A stretch of 46,340 bases of DNA from Lachnospiraceae bacterium UBA5895 (GCA_002431915.1 DJEP01000091.1:16974-63313), one strand, 5' to 3'. Shown: positions 8,348 to 16,747, counted from the first letter of the stretch. A program made the numbers and translations. The notes: generated by a model from the sequence alone, not told the origin.

Positions 8348-8826
8348 GGGGTAATCATCTCTCTTTCATCATCTTTTTTCACAGCAAATGCGGTTCCGTG
8401 ATCCTTGTATTTTTTCAGGATAAAATGGGTTGCAGTACTAAGTACAGAATCCAGTGTGGACAGTTTGTCGGATACAAAATTAGATACCTCACGCAGGGTC
8501 TTGCCCTCCAGAATAACCATCAGATCGTATGCTCCGGACATCAGATACACGCTGCGTACCTCGGGATATTTGTAGATACGTTCCGCAATGCTGTCAAATC
8601 CCTGTCCTCTCTGGGGCGTCACACGTACCTCAATCAGTGCACTTACTTTTTCAATATCTGTTTTTTCCCAGTTAATCAGGGTATGATAACCGCAGATAAC
8701 ACCCTCTGCTTCCAGCGCAGCCATCTCATTTACCACATCGATCTCTTCCACACCCAGGATCACTGCCAGTTCTTTCAGATCGATCCTGCTGTTTTTCTCT
8801 ATGATCGCCAATAATTCTTCTCTCAT
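8344..8826 (-). CDS. Lrp/AsnC-family transcriptional regulator
   Basis: 160 residues. The N-terminal helix-turn-helix (residues 1-60) has NSRIDLKELAVILGV. The C-terminal RAM ligand-binding domain (about 70-145) has VRSVYLMSGAYDLMVILEG. GGAG lies 9 bp before the ATG. It is the gene before the aminotransferase and overlaps its start by 4 bp. Lrp proteins sense amino acids, and this one probably adjusts its own operon, by inference. The HTH recognition region is somewhat atypical, but the fold signature is clear. Confidence 0.9.
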   Translation of the reverse strand: MREELLAIIEKNSRIDLKELAVILGVEEIDVVNEMAALEAEGVICGYHTLINWEKTDIEKVSALIEVRVTPQRGQGFDSIAERIYKYPEVRSVYLMSGAYDLMVILEGKTLREVSNFVSDKLSTLDSVLSTATHFILKKYKDHGTAFAVKKDDEREMITP

Positions 8827-8840
8827 GCCAATATCTCCTT

Positions 8841-9878
8841 TTATTCTACTGCTTTATAAATCTCATCTCTCTGGGGACGGTCCATATAGCGGACTTCGTC
8901 CTCATTCAGGATCAGCCGGTCGTTGCTGTCTGTAAATCTCCCTACGATCACCGCCGGAATTTCCTCTGCCTCCAATGCTTCCACCACTGCGGTTCCCTCC
9001 GGACTTGCAATGATCAGGCTGCCGCCGGATCTAAGCTCATAAGGATTCACATTACAGAATTCACATACCTCCACTGTCTCCTGTCTGAGAGGAAGCTTCT
9101 TCATATCGATTGTCAGTCCAACACCTGCACCTTCTGCCATCTCCCACAGTGCTGCAAATACACCGCCTTCGGAAATATCATGCATGGTGCAACCGCCGGA
9201 CTTCACGGCGGTTGCAGCCTCCGGCAAAATAGAATAATACCGGTCGAACGCCGCCGCTTCCTCCACCAGATACGCCGGATATCTCGTCAGAAGCTTCTCC
9301 CGGTTCCGGGCCGCCAGGTCTGCGGTACCCTCCAGGCCGATCCACTTGGTAATAATGATATCCTGACCCGCCAGATTTTTCACGGACGGAAGCTGCTCAG
9401 CTGCCGCTTTGTTCAGGATACCGTATCCGGTTACTGTGGCAACCGGCTGTCTTACTGCGGAACTTACTCTGGTCTGCCCGCCGATAATCTGGATATCCAG
9501 CTCTGTGGCCGTCTTCTCCGCCTCTGCCATCAGAGCCTTCAGTTCCGGTTCTTCCACGGTCTCCGGCAGGAAAATCACCAGCTCTGCCGCCACGGGTTCC
9601 GCGCCCGCCGTTGCCAAATTATTTGCACTTTTTTGAAAAATGCGATTCATCGGCATCACGGTCAGATCCTCTCTCTCCGCCTCTGCCAGGTCGTTCTCGC
9701 ACTGCAGTTCTACGACACCTTCCTGAACGCAGGTTACCATCTGTCCCCCGGAAAAAGGCGCAAAAACAGCGCAGTCTGCCCCCAGACCTGCGCCATTTGC
9801 TATTTCTGCCCTTTTATTTTTCAATTGTCTGAGAACGGAACGTTTCAGAACGTTCACGGGTACCTTGCCGCTGTTCAT
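8841..9878 (-). CDS. AIR-synthase-related protein (HypE/PurM fold)
   Basis: 345 residues. The N-terminal nucleotide-binding half includes GLGADCAVF and later NNLATAGAEPVAAELVIFLPE. The C-terminal half has MHDISEGGVFAALWEMAEGA and LRSGGSLIIASPEG, the pattern of HypE and hydrogenase-maturation-factor-like members of the AIRS family. True HypE ends in a conserved cysteine; this protein ends KAVE, so it is unlikely to make the cyanide ligand. AAGGTGAG precedes the start, 10 bp after the VanW stop. The actual ATP-dependent reaction is unknown. Confidence 0.8.
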   Translation of the reverse strand: MNSGKVPVNVLKRSVLRQLKNKRAEIANGAGLGADCAVFAPFSGGQMVTCVQEGVVELQCENDLAEAEREDLTVMPMNRIFQKSANNLATAGAEPVAAELVIFLPETVEEPELKALMAEAEKTATELDIQIIGGQTRVSSAVRQPVATVTGYGILNKAAAEQLPSVKNLAGQDIIITKWIGLEGTADLAARNREKLLTRYPAYLVEEAAAFDRYYSILPEAATAVKSGGCTMHDISEGGVFAALWEMAEGAGVGLTIDMKKLPLRQETVEVCEFCNVNPYELRSGGSLIIASPEGTAVVEALEAEEIPAVIVGRFTDSNDRLILNEDEVRYMDRPQRDEIYKAVE

Positions 9879-9888
9879 TGTCTCACCT

Positions 9889-11364
9889 TTAGTCGTCTAC
9901 AATTTCTGTCTGCTGTGCAGCCGCTGCCGCTCTTGCATTTAATGCTGCTGCCACATTTTTCACATGATCAATGTTCGCTGTACTGATGGCTGCCATAATC
10001 TCTTCATAAGCCTGCGGATCGGAAGTGGCTGTTCCCACGGTAGCACTGCGGGGCACCATCTTGTAGCTGCTGCTGTTGACCTGCTCTCTGCTGACCTCTA
10101 CACCGTTTTCCATTGTGATCTTCCACAGCCTTGCCTTATATCCGATATGTGCACTCTCTGTCACAATATAGCCGATGGGCTGACCGGCATCCACATAGAT
10201 CTGATCTGCAGGGGGAGTGATCGTTTCCAGTACTTCACTTTCATAACGGACCGAATGTCCGGCATCTCTAGTTTCCTTACCATAGATGTTGAAGGTGATC
10301 TGCTTGTCATGCGTATAGCCTTCAATATAAATCGGATAATCCGTATTGTTTACAAATTTGAAATCTTTTCCGGAGCTCTCTGCGATTGCCGCATCTGCGG
10401 AAGGATCCACATAACCTACGATCATGGAATGATTATAACGCTCCGTTACTTCCAGCTCCGCACGCAGTACTGCGTTATACAGGGTCGTGGACACCTGGCA
10501 GATACCGCCACCCAGACTGTCTACCACTTTACCGCTGACATAAGACCCTGCCATGTAATAACCGTTTGCCTCGGAAAAAGGAGATACGGTCTTATAAGTG
10601 GAGAATTCTTCTCCCGGGTACAGCGTCGTTCCGTTGATCAGGCTGCAGCCGTTCGCCACATTTGCACTTCTGGAGGAGCCGGATGTCTTATAGGATGTGG
10701 TAAAGCTTCCCAACACATCGGTTACCTGTGCCAGTTCCTCAGCACTTCCCTTCGGCTCATCCACCACAATCTCCAAAGGAATACTACATGCCTCATGATT
10801 CCATTCTTCTGTCAGATAGTCATATACCGTATCAATGGACTTCTCCACATCCAGCACATATCCGGTCTGACCTTCCACCACGGTAAATTTACCGCCGTCC
10901 CTCTTCAGAGAGACGTTGATAGCTTCCTGATCGTACTTGGTACATCTGGTCAGCAGATCGTTGATCGCCTGTAAATCAAAATCCAGTTCAATGGGATATA
11001 CATAATTTTCATGTTGCAGATCCATCAGGATCTTGTAACGCTCGATGACATTTCCATGGGTTCCCAGTTCCAGAGCTTCCTGCACCAGCTCCGGATTCTT
11101 CCAGGTCACACCCAGATCTCCGGCTGTAGTAGTCACTTCATGGTCATTCGCCGCAAGCAGCGTAATCTCCACGTCATTCAGACCTTCGATATGTTCTTCA
11201 ATAGCCGCCGTTGCTTCCTGTGCCGTCATTCCGGACAGTTCCACATCCCCGGCATAAATTCCTGTCTTGATTGTGTCATCTGTCTTGGCCTGCGCTGTCA
11301 TTCCGAACAGCATTGTCAAAGTCAATAACAGAATGCCGTAAAACCCCTTACGATATTTTTTCAT
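9889..11364 (-). CDS. VanW-domain exported protein with peptidoglycan-binding-like region
   Basis: 491 residues. The N-terminal signal peptide ends near AQA. Residues about 35-210 form a PG_binding_4-like repeat region (GDVELSGMTAQEATAAI). The VanW domain follows, with NGTTLYPGEEFS and the signature GGGICQVSTTLYNAVL, then ERYNHSM. The family is common in clostridia and is thought to act at the cell wall; vancomycin resistance does not follow from it. AGAGGAG precedes the ATG. It is probably transcribed with the 35-residue peptide gene upstream and the AIRS-like, Lrp and aminotransferase genes downstream. Confidence 0.9.
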   Translation of the reverse strand: MKKYRKGFYGILLLTLTMLFGMTAQAKTDDTIKTGIYAGDVELSGMTAQEATAAIEEHIEGLNDVEITLLAANDHEVTTTAGDLGVTWKNPELVQEALELGTHGNVIERYKILMDLQHENYVYPIELDFDLQAINDLLTRCTKYDQEAINVSLKRDGGKFTVVEGQTGYVLDVEKSIDTVYDYLTEEWNHEACSIPLEIVVDEPKGSAEELAQVTDVLGSFTTSYKTSGSSRSANVANGCSLINGTTLYPGEEFSTYKTVSPFSEANGYYMAGSYVSGKVVDSLGGGICQVSTTLYNAVLRAELEVTERYNHSMIVGYVDPSADAAIAESSGKDFKFVNNTDYPIYIEGYTHDKQITFNIYGKETRDAGHSVRYESEVLETITPPADQIYVDAGQPIGYIVTESAHIGYKARLWKITMENGVEVSREQVNSSSYKMVPRSATVGTATSDPQAYEEIMAAISTANIDHVKNVAAALNARAAAAAQQTEIVDD

Positions 11365-11425
11365 AATACTCCTCTGCCCTTCCTTCGGGCACGTCTACTG
11401 TTCCATCCGCAGTTAAGCAGTTGAA

Positions 11426-11533
11426 TTAGTAGAAAATAGATGTTATAGTAGGTACGATCATAGCGATCACAAGCAGTACGATAATAACTGCAGAGATTCG
11501 CTGTTTCACCTTTTTATTATTCATATTAAGCAT
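11426..11533 (-). CDS. 35-residue single-pass membrane peptide
   Basis: Starting at the ATG with GGAGG eight bases upstream gives a basic head (NNKKVKQR) and one hydrophobic helix (ISAVIIVLLVIAMIVPTI). A longer reading starting upstream of this site lacks any ribosome signal. It lies between a strong promoter and the VanW gene in the same direction. Small lysine-headed membrane peptides of this kind are frequent in Lachnospiraceae. Its function is unknown; it could assist a membrane or wall process with the VanW protein, which is inference. Confidence 0.65.
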   Translation of the reverse strand: MLNMNNKKVKQRISAVIIVLLVIAMIVPTITSIFY

Positions 11534-11585
11534 GGTAAAAGCCTCCATGAAATCTTCATTCGATGGCATTTGTTTCTGAAAGGAT

Positions 11586-11614
11586 ATTATATATGAGTTT
11601 AAAGTTTTTGGCAA
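11586..11614 (-). promoter_or_regulatory. Sigma-A promoter of the peptide/VanW operon
   Basis: Minus strand TTGCCA (11609-11614) and TATAAT (11586-11591) with a 17-bp spacer. It covers the start codon and ribosome-site region of the oppositely transcribed gene at 11593, so RNA polymerase bound here could interfere with that gene. Confidence 0.7.
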
Positions 11615-12243
11615 GTTTAATCATATTTATCATCTTTGTATACGCTATCGTCATCGTAGCCCAGGCTACCAGACGTCAACGCACCCTCGCCGAGAAAAAG
11701 GAGCAGGAATTCTGGGATCGGGAAAAAAGAGCCAATTCCGTCCGTAAAAAATCTCTCGATAACCTGGATTATGTAAAGATCCCTTTGGATAAACTTCCCA
11801 CAAATGCTCTGTCTGATGACGAAAATGTCCGGGAATACCTGGATCTTTTAACCTATCTGTCCACGCAGCCTATTGTAAATCTCACAGGCTTCACCAATAC
11901 CGATCTGAAACTGGAATACGGCACTGCCAACATCACACCCCTGTCCCGGTATGACCAGAATTATACAACCCTGGTGCGCACCCTGCAGCAATGGGCGGAA
12001 CTTCTGCTGAAAGCAGATCTCACAGACGATGCTGAAACCGTTCTGTCCTATGCTATTTCTATCGGCACGGATATCAGCCATACTTACTATTGTCTGGCAG
12101 AAATCTATGCCGCCAGATCCGAATATGACAAGATTGCCGGTCTGATCCATCAGGCGGAAGGCTTACACTCCGCTCTGCGTAATTCTATCGTCCGTACTTT
12201 GCAAGAATCTTATCCGCAAGCCTGCTCGCCTCACTGCGGGTAA
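11593..12243 (+). CDS. Membrane-anchored hypothetical protein
   Basis: About 216 residues from the ATG at 11593, which has GAAAGGA upstream; the reading from 11563 has no site. An N-terminal membrane helix (LKFLASLIIFIIFVYAIVIV) is followed by a charged segment (RRQRTLAEKKEQEFWDRE) and a mostly helical cytosolic domain. The later part (WAELLLKADLTDDAETVLSYAISIG) resembles tetratricopeptide-type helices. No named family was recognised. It diverges from the peptide/VanW operon, and its 3' end overlaps the exonuclease gene tail to tail by 59 bp. Confidence 0.75.
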   Translation: MSLKFLASLIIFIIFVYAIVIVAQATRRQRTLAEKKEQEFWDREKRANSVRKKSLDNLDYVKIPLDKLPTNALSDDENVREYLDLLTYLSTQPIVNLTGFTNTDLKLEYGTANITPLSRYDQNYTTLVRTLQQWAELLLKADLTDDAETVLSYAISIGTDISHTYYCLAEIYAARSEYDKIAGLIHQAEGLHSALRNSIVRTLQESYPQACSPHCG

Positions 12244-12931
12244 GCTTTTCCACATCGACCTCCATGGTTATCTTATGCTGCTCCGCCAGACGATATAACC
12301 GCTCTTTTTGCGGTTTTGTCGCCGGAGTATCTCTTTTGACCTGAAAATGTAATGGCTGCGGTTCGAATAAATTATTCTTTGCCGCTTTCCCGGCAGCTTC
12401 TGTCGGTGCCTGTCCACCGGTTTCCTCCCGGTAAAACAATTCTGTCAGCTTTCGGAACAACCGATCCGTAGCTTTCGCATCTTCCGACGCCCTGTGGGCA
12501 TGGTGCGGAATTTCGTAATACCGGCACAGATATTCCAGATTGCGGTGGGGCAGCTGCGGCAGATATTTCCGGGCAATCTTTAAAGTATCCACCGCAGATC
12601 TCTCAAATGTCAGCTTCCTGTCTACCGCCGCTTTCTTCAAGAAAGAATAATCAAATAAAATACTATGTCCCAGCAAGGGGAGTTCTCCCATAAATTCTAA
12701 TAATTCAGGGAATACTTCGTCCAGCTCCGGTGCATTCGCAAGTTCTTCGTCACGAATCCCTGTCAGTTCCGTGATCCGCTCTTCCAGCTTCCGTCCCGGA
12801 TTTACGAAAGTTGAAAACTCTCCCGTAATCTCTCCGTTCTCCACGCGGATGGCTCCGATCTCTATGATCCGGTCACGCCTGGGATTGAGTCCCGTAGTCT
12901 CCAGGTCTATACTGACATATGTGTCATACAT
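12185..12931 (-). CDS. DEDDh 3'-5' exonuclease (DnaQ/PolC epsilon-like)
   Basis: About 248 residues. Exo I is SIDLETTGL, Exo II GHSILFDYSFL and Exo III HRASEDAKATDRL, giving the D-E-D-H-D metal and catalytic set. A C-terminal segment of about 70 residues (ATKPQKERLYRLAEQHKI and TRSEASRLADKIL) is separate, probably a small nucleic-acid-binding module. The ATG at 12931 is chosen because GGAG lies 6 bp upstream; earlier ATGs lack one. Stand-alone proteins of this type act in proofreading-like or repair degradation of DNA. A MITE-like insertion sits just upstream. Confidence 0.9.
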   Translation of the reverse strand: MYDTYVSIDLETTGLNPRRDRIIEIGAIRVENGEITGEFSTFVNPGRKLEERITELTGIRDEELANAPELDEVFPELLEFMGELPLLGHSILFDYSFLKKAAVDRKLTFERSAVDTLKIARKYLPQLPHRNLEYLCRYYEIPHHAHRASEDAKATDRLFRKLTELFYREETGGQAPTEAAGKAAKNNLFEPQPLHFQVKRDTPATKPQKERLYRLAEQHKITMEVDVEKLTRSEASRLADKILAKYGR

Positions 12932-12949
12932 ACTGTTCTCCATTCTGTC

Positions 12950-13157
12950 ATTGTATGATGCCAGGGTCAAAAGGTCTAAACCCACATGAGCTTGCTCATA
13001 GGTGGGTGAAAGACCTTGGGATCCGCCCCGATATGAGCATAAAAGTGGGATGCTAATCCCACGATATGCGAATATAGGGTAGAATTGTGGGAGTGCGTAG
13101 CACGGAACAATTCGTATGCATCAAAGTCGGGGGCTTTTGACCCCGACATCATTGTAT
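12950..13157. mobile_element. MITE-like insertion with terminal inverted repeats and 7-bp target duplication
   Basis: The 194-bp body (12957-13150) starts GATGCCAGGGTCAAAAG and ends with the inverse of GATGTCGGGGTCAAAAG, 15 of 17 matching. ATTGTAT flanks it directly on both sides (12950-12956 and 13151-13157). Internally there are several nested hairpins: GGTCT...AGACC containing CCCAC...GTGGG with tip GAGCTTGCTC, then GTGGGAT-gcta-ATCCCAC, then GAATTGT...ACAATTC around GTGC/GCAC. It has no coding capacity, so a transposase elsewhere would be needed to move it. It separates the radical SAM gene from the exonuclease gene. Confidence 0.75.
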
Positions 13158-13167
13158 TACTTCCACA

Positions 13168-14994
13168 TTATTCCGTGCGGTTCTCGTCTTTATCATTGTC
13201 TGGTACCGGATCCCCGATCACCTGTACCTTTGCCTCATAATTCAACGGATTCCGCTCCTGATAATCAAACAGCACATAGTGCGGTTCCGGATACCGGAAC
13301 GGTTCCAGATGCGTCATTCTGCTCAACTGCTTCCAGTCATATTCCGCGTATGCCGGAAGATAGCGCCGCTCCCGCTCCTCCGTCTGATAAAACCGGCGGA
13401 TGTCCTGTTTTTCCTCTTCCGTGATCTCCGCGGCGAACGCAGGCCTGCTCTTCAGATTCTCTCTAAGATACATATCGTAGGTCAAAAGCTCCCTGTAGAT
13501 TTCTTCCTTCTCCGGATCCTGCAAAGCAGCAAACTCTAACAGAATCTGATACCGGTATGCCCTGGCAGGACTGTTGATAAAATATCCCTGTTCCTGATAG
13601 TAATCCGCCAATGCTTCATACATGGCAAAGGGACCGGGAAATGCTTTTTCCATCACAGGCAGGGTATGAGTGAACTGTCCGCTGTTATAATACAGCTCTA
13701 CCATTTCCTCAATCCGCTTCAGGCGACGGATTTCCCCATAGCTGATCCAATTGGTATACAACACTTCATAAGGAGGCAGTTCCAGATAACGGATTCCGTA
13801 CTCCTGTGCATGCTCATGCATATCGGAGCCCTTCAACACCTTCAGGAAGCCTAACTGTAACTGTTCCGGCTGCATTGCATACACCCTGTCAAAGGATCTG
13901 CCGAAGCTCTCATAATCTTCATAGGGAAGTCCCGCGATCAGGTCCAGATGCTGATGAATATTTTGCCCTCTGTGAATGGCCGCCACAATTTTCTCCAGCT
14001 TATTCACGTCCATAACACGATGAATGGCCCGGATCGTCTCCGGATTCGTCGACTGCACCCCGATCTCCAGCTGTGCCAGTCCCGGGCGGAACCGGTTCAG
14101 CAGGGCAATCTCCTCTTCTCGCAAAATATCGGCGGAAATCTCGAAATGAAAGTTAGTGACGCCGTTGTCATGTTCGTAAATATACCGCCAGATCTCCATG
14201 GCATGTTTGTGGTCGCAGTTAAATGTCCGGTCAATGAATTTTACCTGCTTTACCTTCTGATCCAGGAAAAACTGCAGCTCCCTCTTTACGACACTTATGT
14301 CACGTAGTCTTACTTTTTCATCTATGGAAGACAGACAATAACTGCACCGGTATGGGCATCCTCTGCTGGTCTCATAATAGATAATCCGATTCGTGAACGG
14401 CTCCATATCTTCATAGAGAAAGGGCAGTGTCGTCAGATCCGTTAACTCTCTGGGTTCTGTATAGCCGGAGGCCAGACACAGACCCGGAATCTGCCCGAAG
14501 CGCTCTTCCATAGACTTTCCGGCAACCGTTCCCATTCGGTCTGCTGCCTGCTGTTCTATGCTGTCGGGTTCGTGTTGTTCGGACTGTCCGGCCGTTTCTG
14601 CCTCCCTCACATACTGCTCCAGTACTTCCCGAAAGGTGACTTCTCCTTCCCCTACCATGATTCCCGTAACCTGAGGGAACTCATTTAATAGTCCGGAACC
14701 ATCATAAGTGACCTCCGGTCCTCCCAGCCAGATGTCCGTATCCGGCAGGATCTTCGGCAGTTCTGTCAATATCTCCCGGATCAGCTTCCAGTTCCAGATA
14801 TAACAGGAAAATCCTATCACCTCCGGCTGACGCTTCCAGATTCCCTCCAAAATACTTTCCAGGGATTCATTGATCGTAAACTCTGCCAGTTCCACATACG
14901 GCTGCAGTTTCTCTCCCGCACAGGCCCGCAGGCTATAGATGGCAGGATTCGAATGTATGAATTTTGCATTGATTGCTGTTAATAAAAATTTCAT
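13168..14994 (-). CDS. B12-binding-domain radical SAM protein (DUF4080 family)
   Basis: 608 residues. A cobalamin-binding-like Rossmann domain is at the N terminus (to about 145; VIGFSCYIWNW and WLGGPEV). A polar linker of about 35 residues (AGQSEQHEPDSIEQQ) follows, then the radical SAM barrel with the cluster motif RGCPYRCSYC near residue 210. The C-terminal DUF4080 region runs from about 380. It probably performs a radical methylation or similar reaction on an unknown substrate. The start MKFLLTAINAKFIHSNPAIYSL is typical of the family, yet no ribosome site precedes it; see the promoter at 15001-15029. Confidence 0.9.
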   Translation of the reverse strand: MKFLLTAINAKFIHSNPAIYSLRACAGEKLQPYVELAEFTINESLESILEGIWKRQPEVIGFSCYIWNWKLIREILTELPKILPDTDIWLGGPEVTYDGSGLLNEFPQVTGIMVGEGEVTFREVLEQYVREAETAGQSEQHEPDSIEQQAADRMGTVAGKSMEERFGQIPGLCLASGYTEPRELTDLTTLPFLYEDMEPFTNRIIYYETSRGCPYRCSYCLSSIDEKVRLRDISVVKRELQFFLDQKVKQVKFIDRTFNCDHKHAMEIWRYIYEHDNGVTNFHFEISADILREEEIALLNRFRPGLAQLEIGVQSTNPETIRAIHRVMDVNKLEKIVAAIHRGQNIHQHLDLIAGLPYEDYESFGRSFDRVYAMQPEQLQLGFLKVLKGSDMHEHAQEYGIRYLELPPYEVLYTNWISYGEIRRLKRIEEMVELYYNSGQFTHTLPVMEKAFPGPFAMYEALADYYQEQGYFINSPARAYRYQILLEFAALQDPEKEEIYRELLTYDMYLRENLKSRPAFAAEITEEEKQDIRRFYQTEERERRYLPAYAEYDWKQLSRMTHLEPFRYPEPHYVLFDYQERNPLNYEAKVQVIGDPVPDNDKDENRTE

Positions 14995-15000
14995 GGGATT

Positions 15001-15029
15001 ATTATACTAAGAAAAAGGAACTGTGTCAG
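15001..15029 (-). promoter_or_regulatory. Promoter giving an apparently leaderless radical SAM mRNA
   Basis: Minus strand CTGACA (15024-15029) and TATAAT (15001-15006) with a 17-bp spacer. Only 6 bases separate the -10 box from the ATG at 14994, so transcription would start at or next to the start codon. No Shine-Dalgarno sequence is present. The -35 box lies in the loop of the galT terminator hairpin. Confidence 0.65.
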
Positions 15030-15045
15030 CACAATTCCTTTTCTT
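15009..15045 (-). terminator. Rho-independent terminator of galK-galT
   Basis: On the minus strand AAGAAAAGGAATTGTG pairs with CACAGTTCCTTTTTCTT around a 4-base CTGA loop, with one bulge, and the 3' arm itself supplies the U-rich run. The next gene's promoter is embedded in the same sequence. Confidence 0.75.
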
Positions 15046-15231
15046 CGCAACAAACATTTTACAACATACGTTCAGTCCGCGCCATTCGCAAAGCCGCGTT
15101 ATCACGCTCTCCATCACTTCGTGACTATCTTTGTTCATGAATCGGCGCTCAACTCATAGAATGGCAGAGCCGTCGCTTTGTGTGCAAGCATCCAATCGCC
15201 GGTTCTGTCTCATTCTATGGCTGAACTATTA
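15046..15231 (-). repeat. Structured intergenic region downstream of galT
   Basis: This 186-bp stretch has no convincing gene. CATAGAATG (about 15156-15164) and CATTCTATG near 15216 are inverted and enclose further short complementary segments, giving a long imperfect hairpin. A 43-codon frame (15007-15138, four cysteines) runs through it without a ribosome site. It may be a dispersed palindromic repeat or the 3' UTR of galT. Confidence 0.4.
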
Positions 15232-16734
15232 TTACAGGCTCTTTACAAAACGATCGAAAGCCTTCTGACCTTCCTCGGTTCTCTTATAGACACCGGCATC
15301 TTCCAGTACCTGCATGAACACCAGGCCGATTTCTTTTTCAACAATGCCGTCAATATTTTCTGCGGTAATGGCATCGTATTTCGGGCGGAACTCATCTACC
15401 CAGTCTGCGTGCTTTGCCAGCTCCTCATCGGCTCTTAAGTCCTTGCCGGCGAGAATTGCTTCCTTCAGATGTGCCATCTCACCCTTCAGGCGGGCAGGCA
15501 GTACTGCCAGACCCATGACTTCGATCAGACCGATGTTCTCCTTCTTGATATGATGCAGTTTTGCATGTGGATGATAGACTCCCAAAGGATGTTCCTCGGT
15601 GGTGATATTATTACGCAGCACCAGATCCAGTTCGAACCTGTCTCCGCGCTTTCTGGCAATCGGAGTGATGGTGTTGTGAGGCTCATTGTCGGTATAAGCA
15701 TAGATAAATGCCTCTTCATCCGTATATCCTCTCCACTTGTTCAGGATCACATCTGCCAGGGCAATGATACGGTCGGTATCCGTTCCACTGAGACGGATCA
15801 CGGACATTGGCCATGCCACGATACCGGCATCCACATCTTCATAACCGGCTACAGAGAAGGTTCTCTCTACGGGAGCTTTCGCCATGGCGAACTCATAATG
15901 ACCACCCTGGAAATGATCGTGGCTTAAGATAGAACCGCCTACGATGGGCAGATCCGCATTGGAGCCTACAAAATAATGAGGGAACTGCTTTACGAAATCA
16001 AACAGCTTGCAGAAGGTCGCATGCTCGATCTTCATAGGTACATGCTGAGAGTTAAATACGATGCAGTGCTCATTGTAATATACATACGGAGAATACTGGA
16101 ATCCCCACTGGCTGCCGTTGATGGTCACCGGAATGATACGGTGATTCTGGCGGGCCGGATGGTTCACACGGCCTGCATAGCCTTCATTCTCACGGCACAG
16201 CAGGCATTTCGGATAGCCGGACTGCTTTGCCAGCTTCGCTGCTGCGATTGCCTTGGGATCCTTCTCGGGTTTGGACAGGTTGATGGTAATGTCCAGATCG
16301 CCGTATCTGGTGGGTGCCACCCATTTCATATCCCTGCAGATACGATAGCGTCGGATATAATCGGAATCCTGACTCAATTTGTAATAATAATCGGTCGCTG
16401 CTTTCGGAGACACCTGATCGTACAGCTCATGGAAATGGCGGATCACTTCATTGGGTCTTGGCATTAAAAGACCCATAATCTTCGTGTCGAACAGATCACG
16501 GTATACCACGCTGTTCTCCTTGAGAATACCTTTTTCGTAAGCATAATCCAGCATACCCTTCAGAACCTCTTCCAGTTCATCCTCACGCATGGTCACATTG
16601 TCACGATCTTCAAGTTCATCCAGTTCAAACAGCTCCAACAGACGGTTGGTCGTATAAATCACATCTTCCTCCGGAACCAGTCCTGTCTGTACTCCGTAGG
16701 ATACTAATTTACGAATTAATACCTGAATATCCAT
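15232..16734 (-). CDS. galT: UDP-glucose--hexose-1-phosphate uridylyltransferase (class II GalT)
   Basis: About 500 residues, the size of the Firmicute class II enzyme rather than the 350-residue E. coli type. Characteristic segments are FNSQHVPMKIEHATF, SHDHFQGGHYEFAMAKAP and HPHAKLHHIKKENIGLIEVMG. It exchanges UMP between UDP-glucose and galactose-1-phosphate in the Leloir pathway. The ATG at 16734 has AAGGAG nine bases upstream; the longer reading would overlap galK. It lies 13 bp after galK in one operon, downstream of a glycan locus that includes an alpha-galactosidase. Confidence 0.96.
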   Translation of the reverse strand: MDIQVLIRKLVSYGVQTGLVPEEDVIYTTNRLLELFELDELEDRDNVTMREDELEEVLKGMLDYAYEKGILKENSVVYRDLFDTKIMGLLMPRPNEVIRHFHELYDQVSPKAATDYYYKLSQDSDYIRRYRICRDMKWVAPTRYGDLDITINLSKPEKDPKAIAAAKLAKQSGYPKCLLCRENEGYAGRVNHPARQNHRIIPVTINGSQWGFQYSPYVYYNEHCIVFNSQHVPMKIEHATFCKLFDFVKQFPHYFVGSNADLPIVGGSILSHDHFQGGHYEFAMAKAPVERTFSVAGYEDVDAGIVAWPMSVIRLSGTDTDRIIALADVILNKWRGYTDEEAFIYAYTDNEPHNTITPIARKRGDRFELDLVLRNNITTEEHPLGVYHPHAKLHHIKKENIGLIEVMGLAVLPARLKGEMAHLKEAILAGKDLRADEELAKHADWVDEFRPKYDAITAENIDGIVEKEIGLVFMQVLEDAGVYKRTEEGQKAFDRFVKSL

Positions 16735-16747
16735 TTTCTTTTTCTCC

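Noticed and set aside
9889..11364. Vancomycin resistance determinant
   Set aside because: Only a VanW domain is present, common in clostridia; no vanHAX or VanRS genes are nearby.
15007..15138. 43-codon minus-strand frame with four cysteines after galT
   Set aside because: It has no ribosome site, runs through a terminator hairpin and resembles no known protein, so it is treated as chance within a structured region.
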